A stretch of 64,000 nt of DNA from Arthrobacter pullicola (GCF_014836875.1 NZ_JACSQC010000001.1:62001-126000), one strand, 5' to 3'; shown: positions 51,756 through 60,790, counted from the stretch's first letter. The notes: generated by a model not told the origin, from the sequence alone. Program-made: numbers and translations.

Positions 51756-52886
51756 ATGCCCGCCCGAGACCGCCTTTCCGCCACCCGCGGTTTCCTGCGG
51801 GACCGATTCCGGGTCGGCCTCAAACGCAGCGGCGCCTCGGTTCTTCCAGCCCTGCAGATGACCATCTGCGCGGTGGGCGCCTATGCCTTCGCTGAGTACG
51901 TCCTGGGCCATGAGGCCCCCTTGTTCGCGGCGACCGCTGCCCTGATTTCGCTTGGTTTCTCCAGGGAACCCCGGATGCGGCGGGTGCTGGAGGTCGGCAT
52001 CGGCTGCACTCTCGGCATTACGGTCGGCGAACTTCTGCTGCATCTGCTCGGCAATGGCCTCTGGCAGGCCGGCGTCGTACTGTTTGTCTCCCTGCTGCTG
52101 GCCCGTTTCCTGGACCGCGGCGTCATCTTCACCACCCAGCTGGGCCTGCAGTCCCTGCTGGTGGTGCTGCTTCCGGCGCCCGACGGCGGGGTGTTCACCC
52201 GCAGCGCGGACGCCGTGGTGGGTGGAGTCTTCGCACTGATAGTCACCATGCTGGCCCCGCGCGATCCCCGGCGGGAGCCTAAGTCCAATGTGCGGGAGCT
52301 GCTCAGCGAACTCTCCGCCGTGCTGCGCCAGACCGCTGAGGCCCTGGCCCGCAGCGACTCCACCCTGGCCTGGCATGCACTGGTCCGGGCCCGGAACACC
52401 CAGCCGCAGCTGGACCTGCTTGCGCGCAGCATCCGGGACGCGCGCGAGGTCGCCCAGATTTCCCCGGCCTACCGGCGCTACCTCGCAGAGCTGGGGGACC
52501 TGCGGGGTTCGGTCAGCTACCTTGACCTGGCCATCCGGAACAGCCGGGTGCTGGCCCGGCGCACCACCTCGGTGATCAACCACGCAGCCCTCTCGGATGA
52601 GGCGGTGGAGAAGGTCTCGGAGGTCATTAATGACACGGCCGACGCCGTTGATGTGCTGGCCCGCGCGCTGGGCGGCGGCGAGTCCCCAGCCATGCGGGAA
52701 CGCCATCTGCGCCAGGCCCGGAACGAACTGGCCGCCGTTGGTTCCCGCCTGCACCCGGAGTCCCTGGACGTCACTGACCTGCAGGGCGATGCCCTGGTCA
52801 TGCTGTTCCGCCCCCTGGTGGTGGACCTGCTGGAAGCCACCGGCCTGACCCACGAGGAAGCAGTGAGCTGCCTCTCCAAGGTCTAG
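51756..52886 (+). CDS. FUSC-type membrane protein (aromatic acid exporter-like)
   Basis: The 376-residue protein has about six membrane segments in its first 180 residues, including LQMTICAVGAYAFAEYVLG and FAATAALISLGFSREPRMRRV. A long helical cytosolic part follows. This is the architecture of FUSC/ArAE-type proteins, some of which export aromatic acids. No ribosome site is present; TAGAAT lies six bases before the ATG, so the mRNA is probably leaderless. The substrate is unknown. Confidence 0.82.
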   Translation: MPARDRLSATRGFLRDRFRVGLKRSGASVLPALQMTICAVGAYAFAEYVLGHEAPLFAATAALISLGFSREPRMRRVLEVGIGCTLGITVGELLLHLLGNGLWQAGVVLFVSLLLARFLDRGVIFTTQLGLQSLLVVLLPAPDGGVFTRSADAVVGGVFALIVTMLAPRDPRREPKSNVRELLSELSAVLRQTAEALARSDSTLAWHALVRARNTQPQLDLLARSIRDAREVAQISPAYRRYLAELGDLRGSVSYLDLAIRNSRVLARRTTSVINHAALSDEAVEKVSEVINDTADAVDVLARALGGGESPAMRERHLRQARNELAAVGSRLHPESLDVTDLQGDALVMLFRPLVVDLLEATGLTHEEAVSCLSKV

Positions 52887-52950
52887 CCGCGCCCGTCCTC
52901 CGGCGCCCTCCCGGCCAAGCACCGTCAGTGCCCCGGGATAGCCTGATGGC

Positions 52951-54318
52951 ATGGCCACGAAGACATCCCGGGCGAAGACCGCCAACTACCGCTGCACCGA
53001 GTGCGGCTGGACCGCTGCCAAGTGGGTGGGCCGCTGCGGCGAGTGCCAGGCCTGGGGAACAGTGGAGGAAGCCGGGGAAGTGCTGGCCCGCACCACGGCG
53101 GCAGCAACGGTTGCCCGCCCTGCCCAGCTGATTGCCGACGTCGATGCCACCACGGCCGCCTACCAGCCGACGGGTGTGGGGGAACTGGACCGCGTCCTCG
53201 GCGGGGGACTCGTTCCCGGGGCCGTGATCCTGCTGGCCGGGGAACCCGGCGTCGGAAAGTCCACCCTGCTCCTGGACGTTGCCTCCCGAGTGGCCGGCCT
53301 GGGCCGGGACGTCCTGTACGTCACCGGCGAGGAGTCCACCGCCCAGGTCAAGCTGCGCGCGGAGCGGATCGGCGCGCTCTCCGGCAGCCTCTATCTCAGT
53401 GCCGAAACCGACCTCGGGCAGGCCCTGGGCCAGGTGGAACAGGTCAAGCCCGCCCTGCTGATCGTTGACTCCGTACAGACCCTCAGCAGCGCCGCCGTTG
53501 ACGGCAGTGCCGGCGGCGTCAGCCAGGTCCGCGAAGTCGCGGCATCCCTGATCAACGCAGCCAAGACCAGGAACATGACCACGCTGCTGGTCGGGCACGT
53601 GACCAAAGACGGTTCCATCGCCGGCCCGCGGCTGCTGGAACACCTGGTGGACGTGGTCTGCCAGTTCGACGGCGACAGGCACTCCCGGCTGCGGCTGCTC
53701 CGCGCCGTCAAGAACCGCTACGGCCCCACGGACGAAGTCGGCTGCTTCGACCTCACCGAGGACGGCATTGAAGGACTCGCTGACCCCAGCGGGCTTTTCG
53801 TCTCGCGGACCAAGGACCCGGTTTCCGGCACCTGCATCACCGTGACCCTTGAGGGGCGGCGTCCACTGGTTGCCGAAGTGCAGGCGCTGCTCGCCGAAAC
53901 CGGCAATGCCCAGGCCCGCCGCGCCACCAGCGGTCTGGATTCAGCCCGGGTGGCGATGCTGCTCGCGGTGCTGCAGCAGCGGGCATCAATGAACCTGGCC
54001 AAGGATGACAGCTACGTGGCGACAGTAGGTGGCGTGAAGCTCACCGAACCGGCCACCGACCTGGCCGTCGCGCTGGCCGTTGCCTCCGCCAAAATGAACA
54101 AACCGCTGCCCGCCCGGCTCATCGCCTTCGGTGAGGTGGGGCTGGCCGGAGAGGTACGCCCCATCCCCGGGATTGCCCGCCGCGTGCAGGAAGCCGAACG
54201 CCTGGGGTTCAGCCATGCCATCGTTCCGGCGTCCCCCAACGGGCCGGGCCAGGTGCCCGCCGGATTCAAGGTGAGAGAGGTTTCCACGCTCTCCGAGGCC
54301 CTGGAACTGCTCTTCTAA
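52951..54318 (+). CDS. radA: DNA repair protein RadA (Sms)
   Basis: The 455-residue protein has the N-terminal zinc finger YRCTECGW...GRCGECQAW, the RecA-like ATPase with Walker A GEPGVGKST (about residues 95-103), and the RadA-specific KNRYG motif near 252. The C-terminal Lon-like domain has ARRATSGLDSARVAMLLAVL. It helps branch migration in recombinational repair. The second position of the usual KNRFG is kept, with Tyr for Phe. TAGCCT lies six bases before the ATG, a leaderless promoter. The disA gene follows in the same direction. Confidence 0.95.
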   Translation: MATKTSRAKTANYRCTECGWTAAKWVGRCGECQAWGTVEEAGEVLARTTAAATVARPAQLIADVDATTAAYQPTGVGELDRVLGGGLVPGAVILLAGEPGVGKSTLLLDVASRVAGLGRDVLYVTGEESTAQVKLRAERIGALSGSLYLSAETDLGQALGQVEQVKPALLIVDSVQTLSSAAVDGSAGGVSQVREVAASLINAAKTRNMTTLLVGHVTKDGSIAGPRLLEHLVDVVCQFDGDRHSRLRLLRAVKNRYGPTDEVGCFDLTEDGIEGLADPSGLFVSRTKDPVSGTCITVTLEGRRPLVAEVQALLAETGNAQARRATSGLDSARVAMLLAVLQQRASMNLAKDDSYVATVGGVKLTEPATDLAVALAVASAKMNKPLPARLIAFGEVGLAGEVRPIPGIARRVQEAERLGFSHAIVPASPNGPGQVPAGFKVREVSTLSEALELLF

Positions 54319-54466
54319 ATCCTTTCCGGCCCAGCCTGATGGTTCATTTGTCATTGTCCGGTGACGGAAGTGGCAAATGTGACCGATTCGCGCATTACTA
54401 TGGTGAAGTGTCTGCGCACCCACGCCCAGAACGTCCGTGGGCCGGACTGGCCGGAAGGAAGTGACA

Positions 54467-55543
54467 ATGGCTCGCACCCCCGAGGATGCGCTGAAGGCCA
54501 CGCTGGCCAGGGTCGCCCCCGGAACCGCCCTGCGCGACGGGCTCGAGAGGATCCTGCGCGGCCGCACCGGCGCCCTGATCGTCTTGGGCTTCGACCGCAC
54601 AGTGGATTCCATCTGCTCCGGCGGGTTCGACATTGGCATCGAATTTTCCTCCACCCGGCTGCGTGAACTCGCCAAAATGGACGGTGCCATCGTCTGCGAC
54701 AAGGACGGCGCCAACATCCTCCGTGCCGCCGTCCAGCTGGTGCCGGATCACACCATTGAGACACACGAGTCCGGAACCCGGCACCGCACCGCGGAGCGCG
54801 TAGCCATCCAGACGGGCTTCCCCGTCATTTCCGTCAGCCAGTCCATGCAGATCATTCAGCTCTACGTCGGCGGGCTCCGCCACGTCCTGGAAGGATCCGA
54901 GCCCGTGGCAGGCCGTGCCAACCAGGCACTGGCCACGCTGGAGCGCTACCGGGCCCGGCTGGACCAGGTCACCAACTCCCTGTCCGCCTTGGAGATCGAA
55001 GCAATGGTCACCATGCGTGACGTCGCCGTCACGCTCCAGCGCCAGGAAATGGTGCGCCGCATCTCCGAGGAAATCTCCCAGTACGTCCTGGAGCTCGGCG
55101 TCGACGGCCGCCTGCTGTCCCTGCAGCTGGAGGAACTTACCACCGGCCTGGGCCCGGGCAGTGAAATGATCATCCGGGACTACGCGGACGCCAGCAGCAG
55201 CCTGGATGACATTGAAGAACGGATGGCGACCCTGCAGAACCTCAGCTCCTCCGACATGGTGGACCTGGGCAAGATCGCCACCGTGGTCGGTTTCCAGCCC
55301 GGCCAGGAGTCACTGGAAGCGGTGGTGCAGCCGCGCGGCTACCGTCTGCTGAGCAACATCAAGAGCGTCCCCCCGGCGGTGTCGAACCGGCTGGTGGACC
55401 ATTTTGGCGGCCTGCAGAACCTGATGGCAGCGAACATCGAAGACCTGATGCAGGTGGACGGAATCGGCGAGCAGCGTGCCCGCACGGTCCGCGAGGGCTT
55501 GTCCCGGATTGCCGAAACGAGCCTGCTCGACCGCTTTATGTAG
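54467..55543 (+). CDS. disA: DNA integrity scanning diadenylate cyclase
   Basis: The 358-residue enzyme makes c-di-AMP from ATP. The DAC domain holds the catalytic KMDGAIV and SGTRHRTAERVA motifs (about residues 68-112). A helical linker follows, and the C-terminal RuvA-like HhH domain (about 295-358, QVDGIGEQRARTV) binds branched DNA. Location after radA is the known arrangement in actinobacteria and Bacillus; RadA is reported to influence DisA activity. GGAAGGAAG lies before the ATG. Confidence 0.96.
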   Translation: MARTPEDALKATLARVAPGTALRDGLERILRGRTGALIVLGFDRTVDSICSGGFDIGIEFSSTRLRELAKMDGAIVCDKDGANILRAAVQLVPDHTIETHESGTRHRTAERVAIQTGFPVISVSQSMQIIQLYVGGLRHVLEGSEPVAGRANQALATLERYRARLDQVTNSLSALEIEAMVTMRDVAVTLQRQEMVRRISEEISQYVLELGVDGRLLSLQLEELTTGLGPGSEMIIRDYADASSSLDDIEERMATLQNLSSSDMVDLGKIATVVGFQPGQESLEAVVQPRGYRLLSNIKSVPPAVSNRLVDHFGGLQNLMAANIEDLMQVDGIGEQRARTVREGLSRIAETSLLDRFM

Positions 55544-55576
55544 CTGGTTTACACAGCTGGGCGCCCGTGCAGCGGG

Positions 55577-56239
55577 TCAGTCCAGCTGAAAAACGGCCTT
55601 CTCGCTGGTGACCTCGCCCAGGCGGGCAGTGAAGACGTACCAGCCCGGATTCGGGTTGCTGGCAACGGCCCCGCACCCCGGCGCTGAACGCAGCCGCTCC
55701 CAGGTGAAGTTGGCCTTCTCGGTGGCGCCGGCAGCAAATTCCTTCATCAGGTCGGCTCCGCCGTCCTGGCAGTCCGCGGAGGAGAAGATCCGGTCTGAGC
55801 CGCTGGTGACGATGAATTCCATCTGGTTGGTGCCGACATTGATTTCACACGGTGCCGTGCCGGTATTGGTCACCGAGAGGGTCAGCAGCGGATTACTCCC
55901 GGCCGGATAGGCGGGCGCATCGGTGGATGCTGCCACCTTCACCGACGCAGCCGGGCACTTGGTATCGGGCTCCTCGGACTTGCCGGATGCAGCCGGGTCC
56001 GATGCGCCGGCACTGCCCGGCGCACTGCTCTGCGGGCTGGGCGGCGAGGAGGAATCCGGCGCGGTGAGGAACGCCTCCGAGGCCGAGGCGTCGTTGTCAC
56101 TGCTCAGGGCCCCCGCCAGGGCGGAACCTCCCCAGATCAGGACGCCGAGCATAAGGACAACCGCAAGCAGCAGGACCAGCCGGCGCCGGCGGTACACCGC
56201 TTTGCTGGGCTGGGTTCTGCTGGATCCTTTTGCCGCCAT
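55577..56239 (-). CDS. Membrane-anchored extracytoplasmic protein
   Basis: The 220-residue protein has a basic N-terminus (KAVYRRRR) and one membrane segment (about residues 21-45), then a Ser/Pro/Ala-rich linker to about 95. A beta-rich external domain follows, with NPLLTLSVTNTGTAPCEINVG, DCQDGGADL and ANFTWERLRS; four cysteines could form two disulfides. The domain resembles the small DUF4232-like folds of actinobacterial surface proteins. TAGCCT lies six bases before the ATG, so the mRNA is likely leaderless. Function is unknown. Confidence 0.78.
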   Translation of the reverse strand: MAAKGSSRTQPSKAVYRRRRLVLLLAVVLMLGVLIWGGSALAGALSSDNDASASEAFLTAPDSSSPPSPQSSAPGSAGASDPAASGKSEEPDTKCPAASVKVAASTDAPAYPAGSNPLLTLSVTNTGTAPCEINVGTNQMEFIVTSGSDRIFSSADCQDGGADLMKEFAAGATEKANFTWERLRSAPGCGAVASNPNPGWYVFTARLGEVTSEKAVFQLD

Positions 56240-56325
56240 GGTTTAAGGCTAGGGAGGCAGGCCGGGATTACGGCGGACCCCACGCCGGTCAGTAGAGTAT
56301 TGCTGGTCAACACGGAGGGACGCGC

Positions 56326-57276
56326 ATGGAACCGGAGCAGGCAGAGCATCTTTCGCAGCTGCACAGCCGGATCACTTCCTGGTTCACCCGGAACGCCCGC
56401 CCGCTGCCGTGGCGCGAACCGGACTGCAGTCCGTGGGGCGTCCTGGTCAGCGAGGTCATGCTGCAGCAGACTCCGGTTGTCCGGGTCCTGCCGGTCTGGC
56501 AGGAATGGATGCAGCGGTGGCCGGAGCCCGCTGCCCTGGCGGCAGAACCCAGCGGCGAGGCCGTCCGCGCCTGGGGCCGGCTGGGTTATCCCCGGCGGGC
56601 GCTGCGCCTGCATGCGGCAGCCACAGTCATAGTCACTGAGCACGGCGGCCTGGTTCCGGATACCCATGCGGCTCTGCTCGCCCTGCCCGGGGTTGGGGAC
56701 TACACCGCGGCGGCCGTCGCGGCCTTCGCCCTCGGGCAGCGCGAAACGGTGGTGGATACGAACATCCGCCGGGTCCACGCCCGGCTGGTGACCGGCAACG
56801 CACTTCCTTCGCAGTCCCTGACGGCGGCGGAGATGCGCCTGGCGGTCTCGCTGCTGCCTGACGACGACGCCGGATCGGTCGCCTGGAATGCCTCGGTGAT
56901 GGAACTCGGCGCACTCGTCTGCACTGCCCGGAACCCCCGCTGTGAGGACTGCCCGGTGCTGGCGGACTGCGCCTGGGTGCGCGCCGGCCGGCCGGAACCG
57001 CACTACGTGCCCAAGGGCCAGGCCTGGCACGGAACCGACCGCCAGGTGCGCGGGGCCATGATGGCGGTGCTCCGGGAAGCTGAGGGGCCGGTGCTGCGCG
57101 AACTGCTGCTTGCCGGGCCGGTGGACCTGGCCGCCGGTCAGGAAACGGTGACGACTCCGCTGGCCGCGCTGCACGCCCTGTCAGCGCCGCAGGAGCAGCT
57201 CGAACGGGCGCTGAACGGTCTGGTGCGTGACGGCCTGGCCGAGCTTTCCGGGGACGGCCTGCGGCTGCCTGCTTAG
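56326..57276 (+). CDS. mutY: A/G-specific adenine glycosylase
   Basis: The 316-residue enzyme removes adenine mispaired with 8-oxoguanine. It has catalytic Glu43 in SEVMLQQTP, the helix-hairpin-helix LPGVGDYTAAAV (about residues 120-131), Asp144 in VVDTNIRRV and the [4Fe-4S] ligands Cys199, Cys206, Cys209 and Cys215. The C-terminal part is shorter than the NUDIX-like domain of E. coli MutY, as in many actinobacterial forms. GGAGGGA precedes the ATG. Confidence 0.94.
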   Translation: MEPEQAEHLSQLHSRITSWFTRNARPLPWREPDCSPWGVLVSEVMLQQTPVVRVLPVWQEWMQRWPEPAALAAEPSGEAVRAWGRLGYPRRALRLHAAATVIVTEHGGLVPDTHAALLALPGVGDYTAAAVAAFALGQRETVVDTNIRRVHARLVTGNALPSQSLTAAEMRLAVSLLPDDDAGSVAWNASVMELGALVCTARNPRCEDCPVLADCAWVRAGRPEPHYVPKGQAWHGTDRQVRGAMMAVLREAEGPVLRELLLAGPVDLAAGQETVTTPLAALHALSAPQEQLERALNGLVRDGLAELSGDGLRLPA

Positions 57277-57992
57277 ATTTCCCCGAATCCGTTCCGGACT
57301 TCCAGACCCAGCATCTCCACCGCGCGCTCCGCATCCGGTCCGTGCGCCGAAACAGTGAGGGTGTCCCCCGCCTTCAGCCCCAGGGTCATCAGCATCATCA
57401 CCGACTTGCCGTCGACGCCGTTGATCGTAATGTCCGCGTCCAGGTCCGCCATGGCCTGAGCCACTACCGCAGCCGGCCTGGCGTGCAGTCCCATGGGGTT
57501 GATCAGCTCCCACGACGCCTCCAGCACTCCGGTGTCGTCCTGGTCAATGTCATCGAGTTCGGGCGCGGCATCCGCCGGGGCTGCACCGCTTTCCGCTGCC
57601 GCTCCGGCCATCGATGCGGCTGCCGCCTCCGCGTCACGGACCACGGCGGCCAGGTCCTGTCCGGTCTGGGCAGCCACGGCTGCGGCAACAGCACCTTCGA
57701 CCAGGGGCGCGTCAGCGAGCCGGATCTTTTCGCGCTGATCCTCTTCGAGGAACTCCAGCGCCATCTCCGCGGTCATCACAGCCGAGCCGAGATCGGCAAG
57801 CAGCACTACGCCGGCTCCGCCGTCCGCCCGGGCGATGCCCGCCTGGATTTTTTCCAGGCTGGTTCCGATTCCGCCGTCGTCGGTGCCGCCCGCGGCGATG
57901 AGGGCAACATCGGGGGCCATCTGACCGGCAAGTTCACACAGGCCCTCGGCGAGCTTGTCACTGTGCGAAACGATGACGAGCCCGACCCTCAT
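57273..57992 (-). CDS. dhaM: PTS-dependent dihydroxyacetone kinase phosphotransfer subunit with HPr domain
   Basis: The 239-residue protein carries phosphate to DhaL. The N-terminal EIIA-mannose-like domain (about residues 1-128) holds the phosphohistidine His10 in IVSHSDKLAEG. After an acidic/alanine-rich linker (129-155), a HPr domain (157-239) has His170 in NPMGLHARPAA. There is no EI domain, unlike E. coli DhaM, so enzyme I must come from ptsI at 33 kb. It overlaps the dhaL stop by four bases. Confidence 0.93.
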   Translation of the reverse strand: MRVGLVIVSHSDKLAEGLCELAGQMAPDVALIAAGGTDDGGIGTSLEKIQAGIARADGGAGVVLLADLGSAVMTAEMALEFLEEDQREKIRLADAPLVEGAVAAAVAAQTGQDLAAVVRDAEAAAASMAGAAAESGAAPADAAPELDDIDQDDTGVLEASWELINPMGLHARPAAVVAQAMADLDADITINGVDGKSVMMLMTLGLKAGDTLTVSAHGPDAERAVEMLGLEVRNGFGEI

Positions 57993-58630
57993 GCCTTCTC
58001 CCCGGCGGCGGAGGCCGCCGCCTGCAGGATGAGGGTTGTTGACGCTGCGCCGGGATCGAGGTGGCCCGCGCTGCGCTCCCCGAGATAGCTGGCCCGGCCC
58101 TTCCGCGCGATGAGCGGCTCCGTACCGGCCAGGCCCGCCTCGGCAGCGTTCGCGGCTGCCGAGAGGGTTTCGGCTCCACTGGCTTCAGCGGAGGCAGCCG
58201 TCTGCGCTGCTTCGACCGCGGGGGTAAAGGCATCCACCATGGTCTTGTCCCCCGGTTCAGCCTTCCCCCGGCTGACAATCCCGTCGCGGGCGGCTGTCAG
58301 GAAGGCGACAACGTCCTCAGCGCCCAGCCCCTCCTTGCCGGCGACGGCGGTGGAACCGCGCAGGAACGCCGTGCCGTACAGCGGCCCGGCGGCACCGCCC
58401 ACCTTGGACATCAGTGTCATTGCCGCGAGCTTGAAGACCTCCGAGGGGGTGGCCGGGACGCCGTCTGCGTCGAGTTTCTCCACAATTGCACTGAAGCCGC
58501 GGTCCATGTTCTCACCGTGGTCGGCATCTCCGATGGCCCGGTCCAGGTCAATGAGGCGCTGACGGTTTTCGGCCATGGCCGCAGCCGCGTCCCGCATCCA
58601 GGCTGCGGCCCACTGGGCGTTGAGGTCCAT
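57989..58630 (-). CDS. dhaL: Dihydroxyacetone kinase subunit DhaL
   Basis: The 213-residue subunit binds ADP, which serves as cofactor for phosphate transfer from DhaM. It has DRAIGDADHGENMDRGF (about residues 29-45), carrying the metal-binding aspartates, and GGAAGPLYGTAFLRGS. DhaL start ATG 58630 is preferred over the longer frame because it begins the conserved part and lies two bases from the dhaK stop. The three genes form a single operon for dihydroxyacetone use. Confidence 0.95.
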   Translation of the reverse strand: MDLNAQWAAAWMRDAAAAMAENRQRLIDLDRAIGDADHGENMDRGFSAIVEKLDADGVPATPSEVFKLAAMTLMSKVGGAAGPLYGTAFLRGSTAVAGKEGLGAEDVVAFLTAARDGIVSRGKAEPGDKTMVDAFTPAVEAAQTAASAEASGAETLSAAANAAEAGLAGTEPLIARKGRASYLGERSAGHLDPGAASTTLILQAAASAAGEKA

Positions 58631-58632
58631 TC

Positions 58633-59634
58633 CTACACTCCCCACCGCAGGGCCGCGGTATGCACCGGCGAGTCCCACAAATCGATCATGTCCTCATCAA
58701 GTTTCAGCACGGTCACTGATGCTCCCTGCATTTCCAGGGCGGTGATGTAGTTGCCCACCAGGGAACGTTCCACGTGGATCCCGCGGTCCGCCAGGACTTT
58801 GGCGGCGCGGCGGTAGACGATGTACAGCTCGCTCAGGGGCGTACCGCCCATCCCGTTCACGAACAGCAGCACCCGGTCCCCGGAGGCAGCCTGAAGATCG
58901 CCAAGGACCGGTTCCAACAGCTGGTCGGTGATCGTGTCAGCATCCGCCATCGGCATCCGCCGCCGCCCGGGCTCGCCGTGGATTCCAACGCCCAGTTCGA
59001 TTTCATTCTCCGCAAGGTCGAAGCTCGGTTCCCCGGCATGGGGAACGGTGCAGGCGCTCAGGGCTACTCCCATGGAGCGCACGTTCGCGTTGACGCGCTC
59101 CGCGACCGCGGCGACCGAGTCAAGGGAATCACCGCGTTCGGCTGCGGCTCCGGCGATCCGCTCCAGCAGCACGGTGCCGCCGACCCCGCGCCGGCCGGCT
59201 GTGTACAGGGAGTCCTCCACCGCGACGTCGTCGTTCACCACCACGGTCCGGACCTGGATATCTTCGGCCTGGGCCAGTTCCGCCGCTGTTTCGAAGTTGA
59301 GGATGTCGCCCGTGTAGTTCTTCACGATCAGCAGCACCCCGGCGCCGGAATCCGAACCGGTGACAGCGGGCAGGATCTGGTCCGGCGTGGGCGAGGTGAA
59401 GACGGCGCCCGGAACGGCGGCGTCGAGCATGCCTCTGCCCACGTAGCCGGCGTGGAGCGGTTCGTGGCCGCTGCCGCCACCCGAGACCAGGGCGACCTTG
59501 CCCTGCACCGGGGCATCACGGCGCAGGACGTAGGCCGGATCGGTGTGAACCGTGACGAGGTCGTGGTGGGCCTGCCCAAAGCCTTCCAGGGATTCGGCTA
59601 CCACCGCGCGGGGATCATTGATGAGTTTCTTCAT
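58633..59634 (-). CDS. dhaK: Dihydroxyacetone kinase subunit DhaK
   Basis: The 333-residue subunit binds dihydroxyacetone covalently through His219 in GVGIHGEPGRRR. SGGGSGHEPLHAGYVGRGML (about residues 51-70) builds the substrate site. It begins the dhaKLM operon, with AAGAGGAGC upstream of the ATG. Products feed glycolysis as dihydroxyacetone phosphate, spending PEP rather than ATP. Confidence 0.96.
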   Translation of the reverse strand: MKKLINDPRAVVAESLEGFGQAHHDLVTVHTDPAYVLRRDAPVQGKVALVSGGGSGHEPLHAGYVGRGMLDAAVPGAVFTSPTPDQILPAVTGSDSGAGVLLIVKNYTGDILNFETAAELAQAEDIQVRTVVVNDDVAVEDSLYTAGRRGVGGTVLLERIAGAAAERGDSLDSVAAVAERVNANVRSMGVALSACTVPHAGEPSFDLAENEIELGVGIHGEPGRRRMPMADADTITDQLLEPVLGDLQAASGDRVLLFVNGMGGTPLSELYIVYRRAAKVLADRGIHVERSLVGNYITALEMQGASVTVLKLDEDMIDLWDSPVHTAALRWGV

Positions 59635-59762
59635 GGCCTGACGCTCCTCTTACCCACAAGGACGGGATTAAGCCGGACAGGCGCCGTCGCCGGTCCGTTC
59701 GCTGATTCTGGCAACCCTACCCCTCGACAGCAGCGCTGCACAGGCTGCAAATGCGCCCGGAC

Positions 59763-59798
59763 ACACAGAAGGAAGGGCATCCGCCCTTCCTTCTGTGT
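59763..59798. terminator. Strong bidirectional terminator
   Basis: Perfect 16-base arms (ACACAGAAGGAAGGGC and its complement) around a four-base loop lie between the dhaK promoter region and the csbD-like gene. On the minus strand the hairpin follows the csbD-like gene, about 70 bases downstream. Confidence 0.75.
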
Positions 59799-59867
59799 TT
59801 CCCGGTCAACAGCGACAACAGCGACCGGGAGTCTGCACGGATTTTCCGTGCCAGGGACTAGTCGAAA

Positions 59868-60044
59868 CTATTTACCCTTGAAAGCGTCTTTGACGTGTTC
59901 GCCGGCCTGCTTCACGTTGGCCTTGGCCTGGTCTCCCTGGCCTTCAGCTTCCATGCGCTCGTTTCCGGTGACCTTTCCCAGGCCTTCCTTCACCTTGCCG
60001 CCTACTTCTTCGCCCTTATTCTGCATCTTGTCATCTGCGCCCAT
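59868..60044 (-). CDS. CsbD-family small stress protein
   Basis: A 58-residue protein begins MGADDKMQNKGEEVGGKVKE and continues with repeated Lys/Glu/Gly helices and GLGKVTGNERMEAEG, the CsbD-family pattern. The protein is probably disordered and hydrophilic. CsbD proteins are controlled by general stress sigma factors in Bacillus; here a GGGTAC box lies six bases before the ATG, which could be a SigB-type -10 box on a leaderless mRNA, but no clear -35 box was found. Confidence 0.88.
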   Translation of the reverse strand: MGADDKMQNKGEEVGGKVKEGLGKVTGNERMEAEGQGDQAKANVKQAGEHVKDAFKGK

Positions 60045-60195
60045 ATTAGGTACCCGCTTTCTGATCGTCCGGCGCGCTTCCCGCAGCAGGCATCTTTTCG
60101 ATTTCCGCTGCGGCCAGCTGTCGGCATTAGTGGATGCTAAGTACCCTTACTCTATCCGATTCGCTACTCGATAGCCAGCAATATCCCGCCGTTCA

Positions 60196-60726
60196 CTACC
60201 CGCGAACAGTTCGAATCATGCGGGTATTGCCAAGCGTATTTGGCTTCACCCGCGCGAGGTCCAGGAATTCAGCCACTCCTTCATCCTGGGAACGCAGGAG
60301 TTCGGAATAAACCTCCGGATCGACTGCGGCCTGGTTTTCCATCACCTCAAAACCGTGCCGTCGAAAGAAATCAACCTCGAAGGTCAGGCAGAAAACCCGG
60401 GAGACACCAATTTCCACCGCGTCGGCCAGCAGCTGATCCAACAGCAGGTGACCGACGCCGCGGCCCCTCCAGTCCCGGTGCGTCGCCAGCGTGCGGACCT
60501 CGGCCAGGTCCTCCCACATAACATGCAGCGCACCGCAGCCGATCACGTTGCCCTCGGCGTCCTGGGCGATGCGGAACTCCTGGAGGCCCTCGTAGTAAGC
60601 CACGGCCTCCTTGGCGATCAGGACCCGCTCATCGGCAAGCGGGGCCACCAGTTCACGGATGTACTGCACATCTGAGGTGCGGGCCCGGCGGACGGTGACC
60701 GGGGCTGTCTGTGCGGTAAGCGTCAT
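60196..60726 (-). CDS. GNAT acetyltransferase, ArgA-like (glutamate N-acetyltransferase)
   Basis: The 176-residue GNAT protein has the acetyl-CoA loop RDWRGRGVGHLLL (about residues 84-96) and resembles the stand-alone amino-acid N-acetyltransferases of actinobacteria such as Mycobacterium Rv2747, which start arginine synthesis. GCGALHVMWEDLAEVRTLAT is the preceding conserved strand. TAGACT lies six bases before the ATG, a leaderless promoter. Its place next to clpC is typical of related genomes, as I recall. Confidence 0.82.
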   Translation of the reverse strand: MTLTAQTAPVTVRRARTSDVQYIRELVAPLADERVLIAKEAVAYYEGLQEFRIAQDAEGNVIGCGALHVMWEDLAEVRTLATHRDWRGRGVGHLLLDQLLADAVEIGVSRVFCLTFEVDFFRRHGFEVMENQAAVDPEVYSELLRSQDEGVAEFLDLARVKPNTLGNTRMIRTVRG

Positions 60727-60790
60727 TGGTTCAGTCTAGGACTTCCCCGGGCGCCGGCAGCGAACCGGGCCTCCGGCCCGGGGGTGAACG

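Noticed and set aside
51483-52985. Upstream extension of the pstS frame to 52985
   Set aside because: The extension has shadow composition and crosses the FUSC gene; the lipoprotein signal peptide starts at the GTG at 51482.
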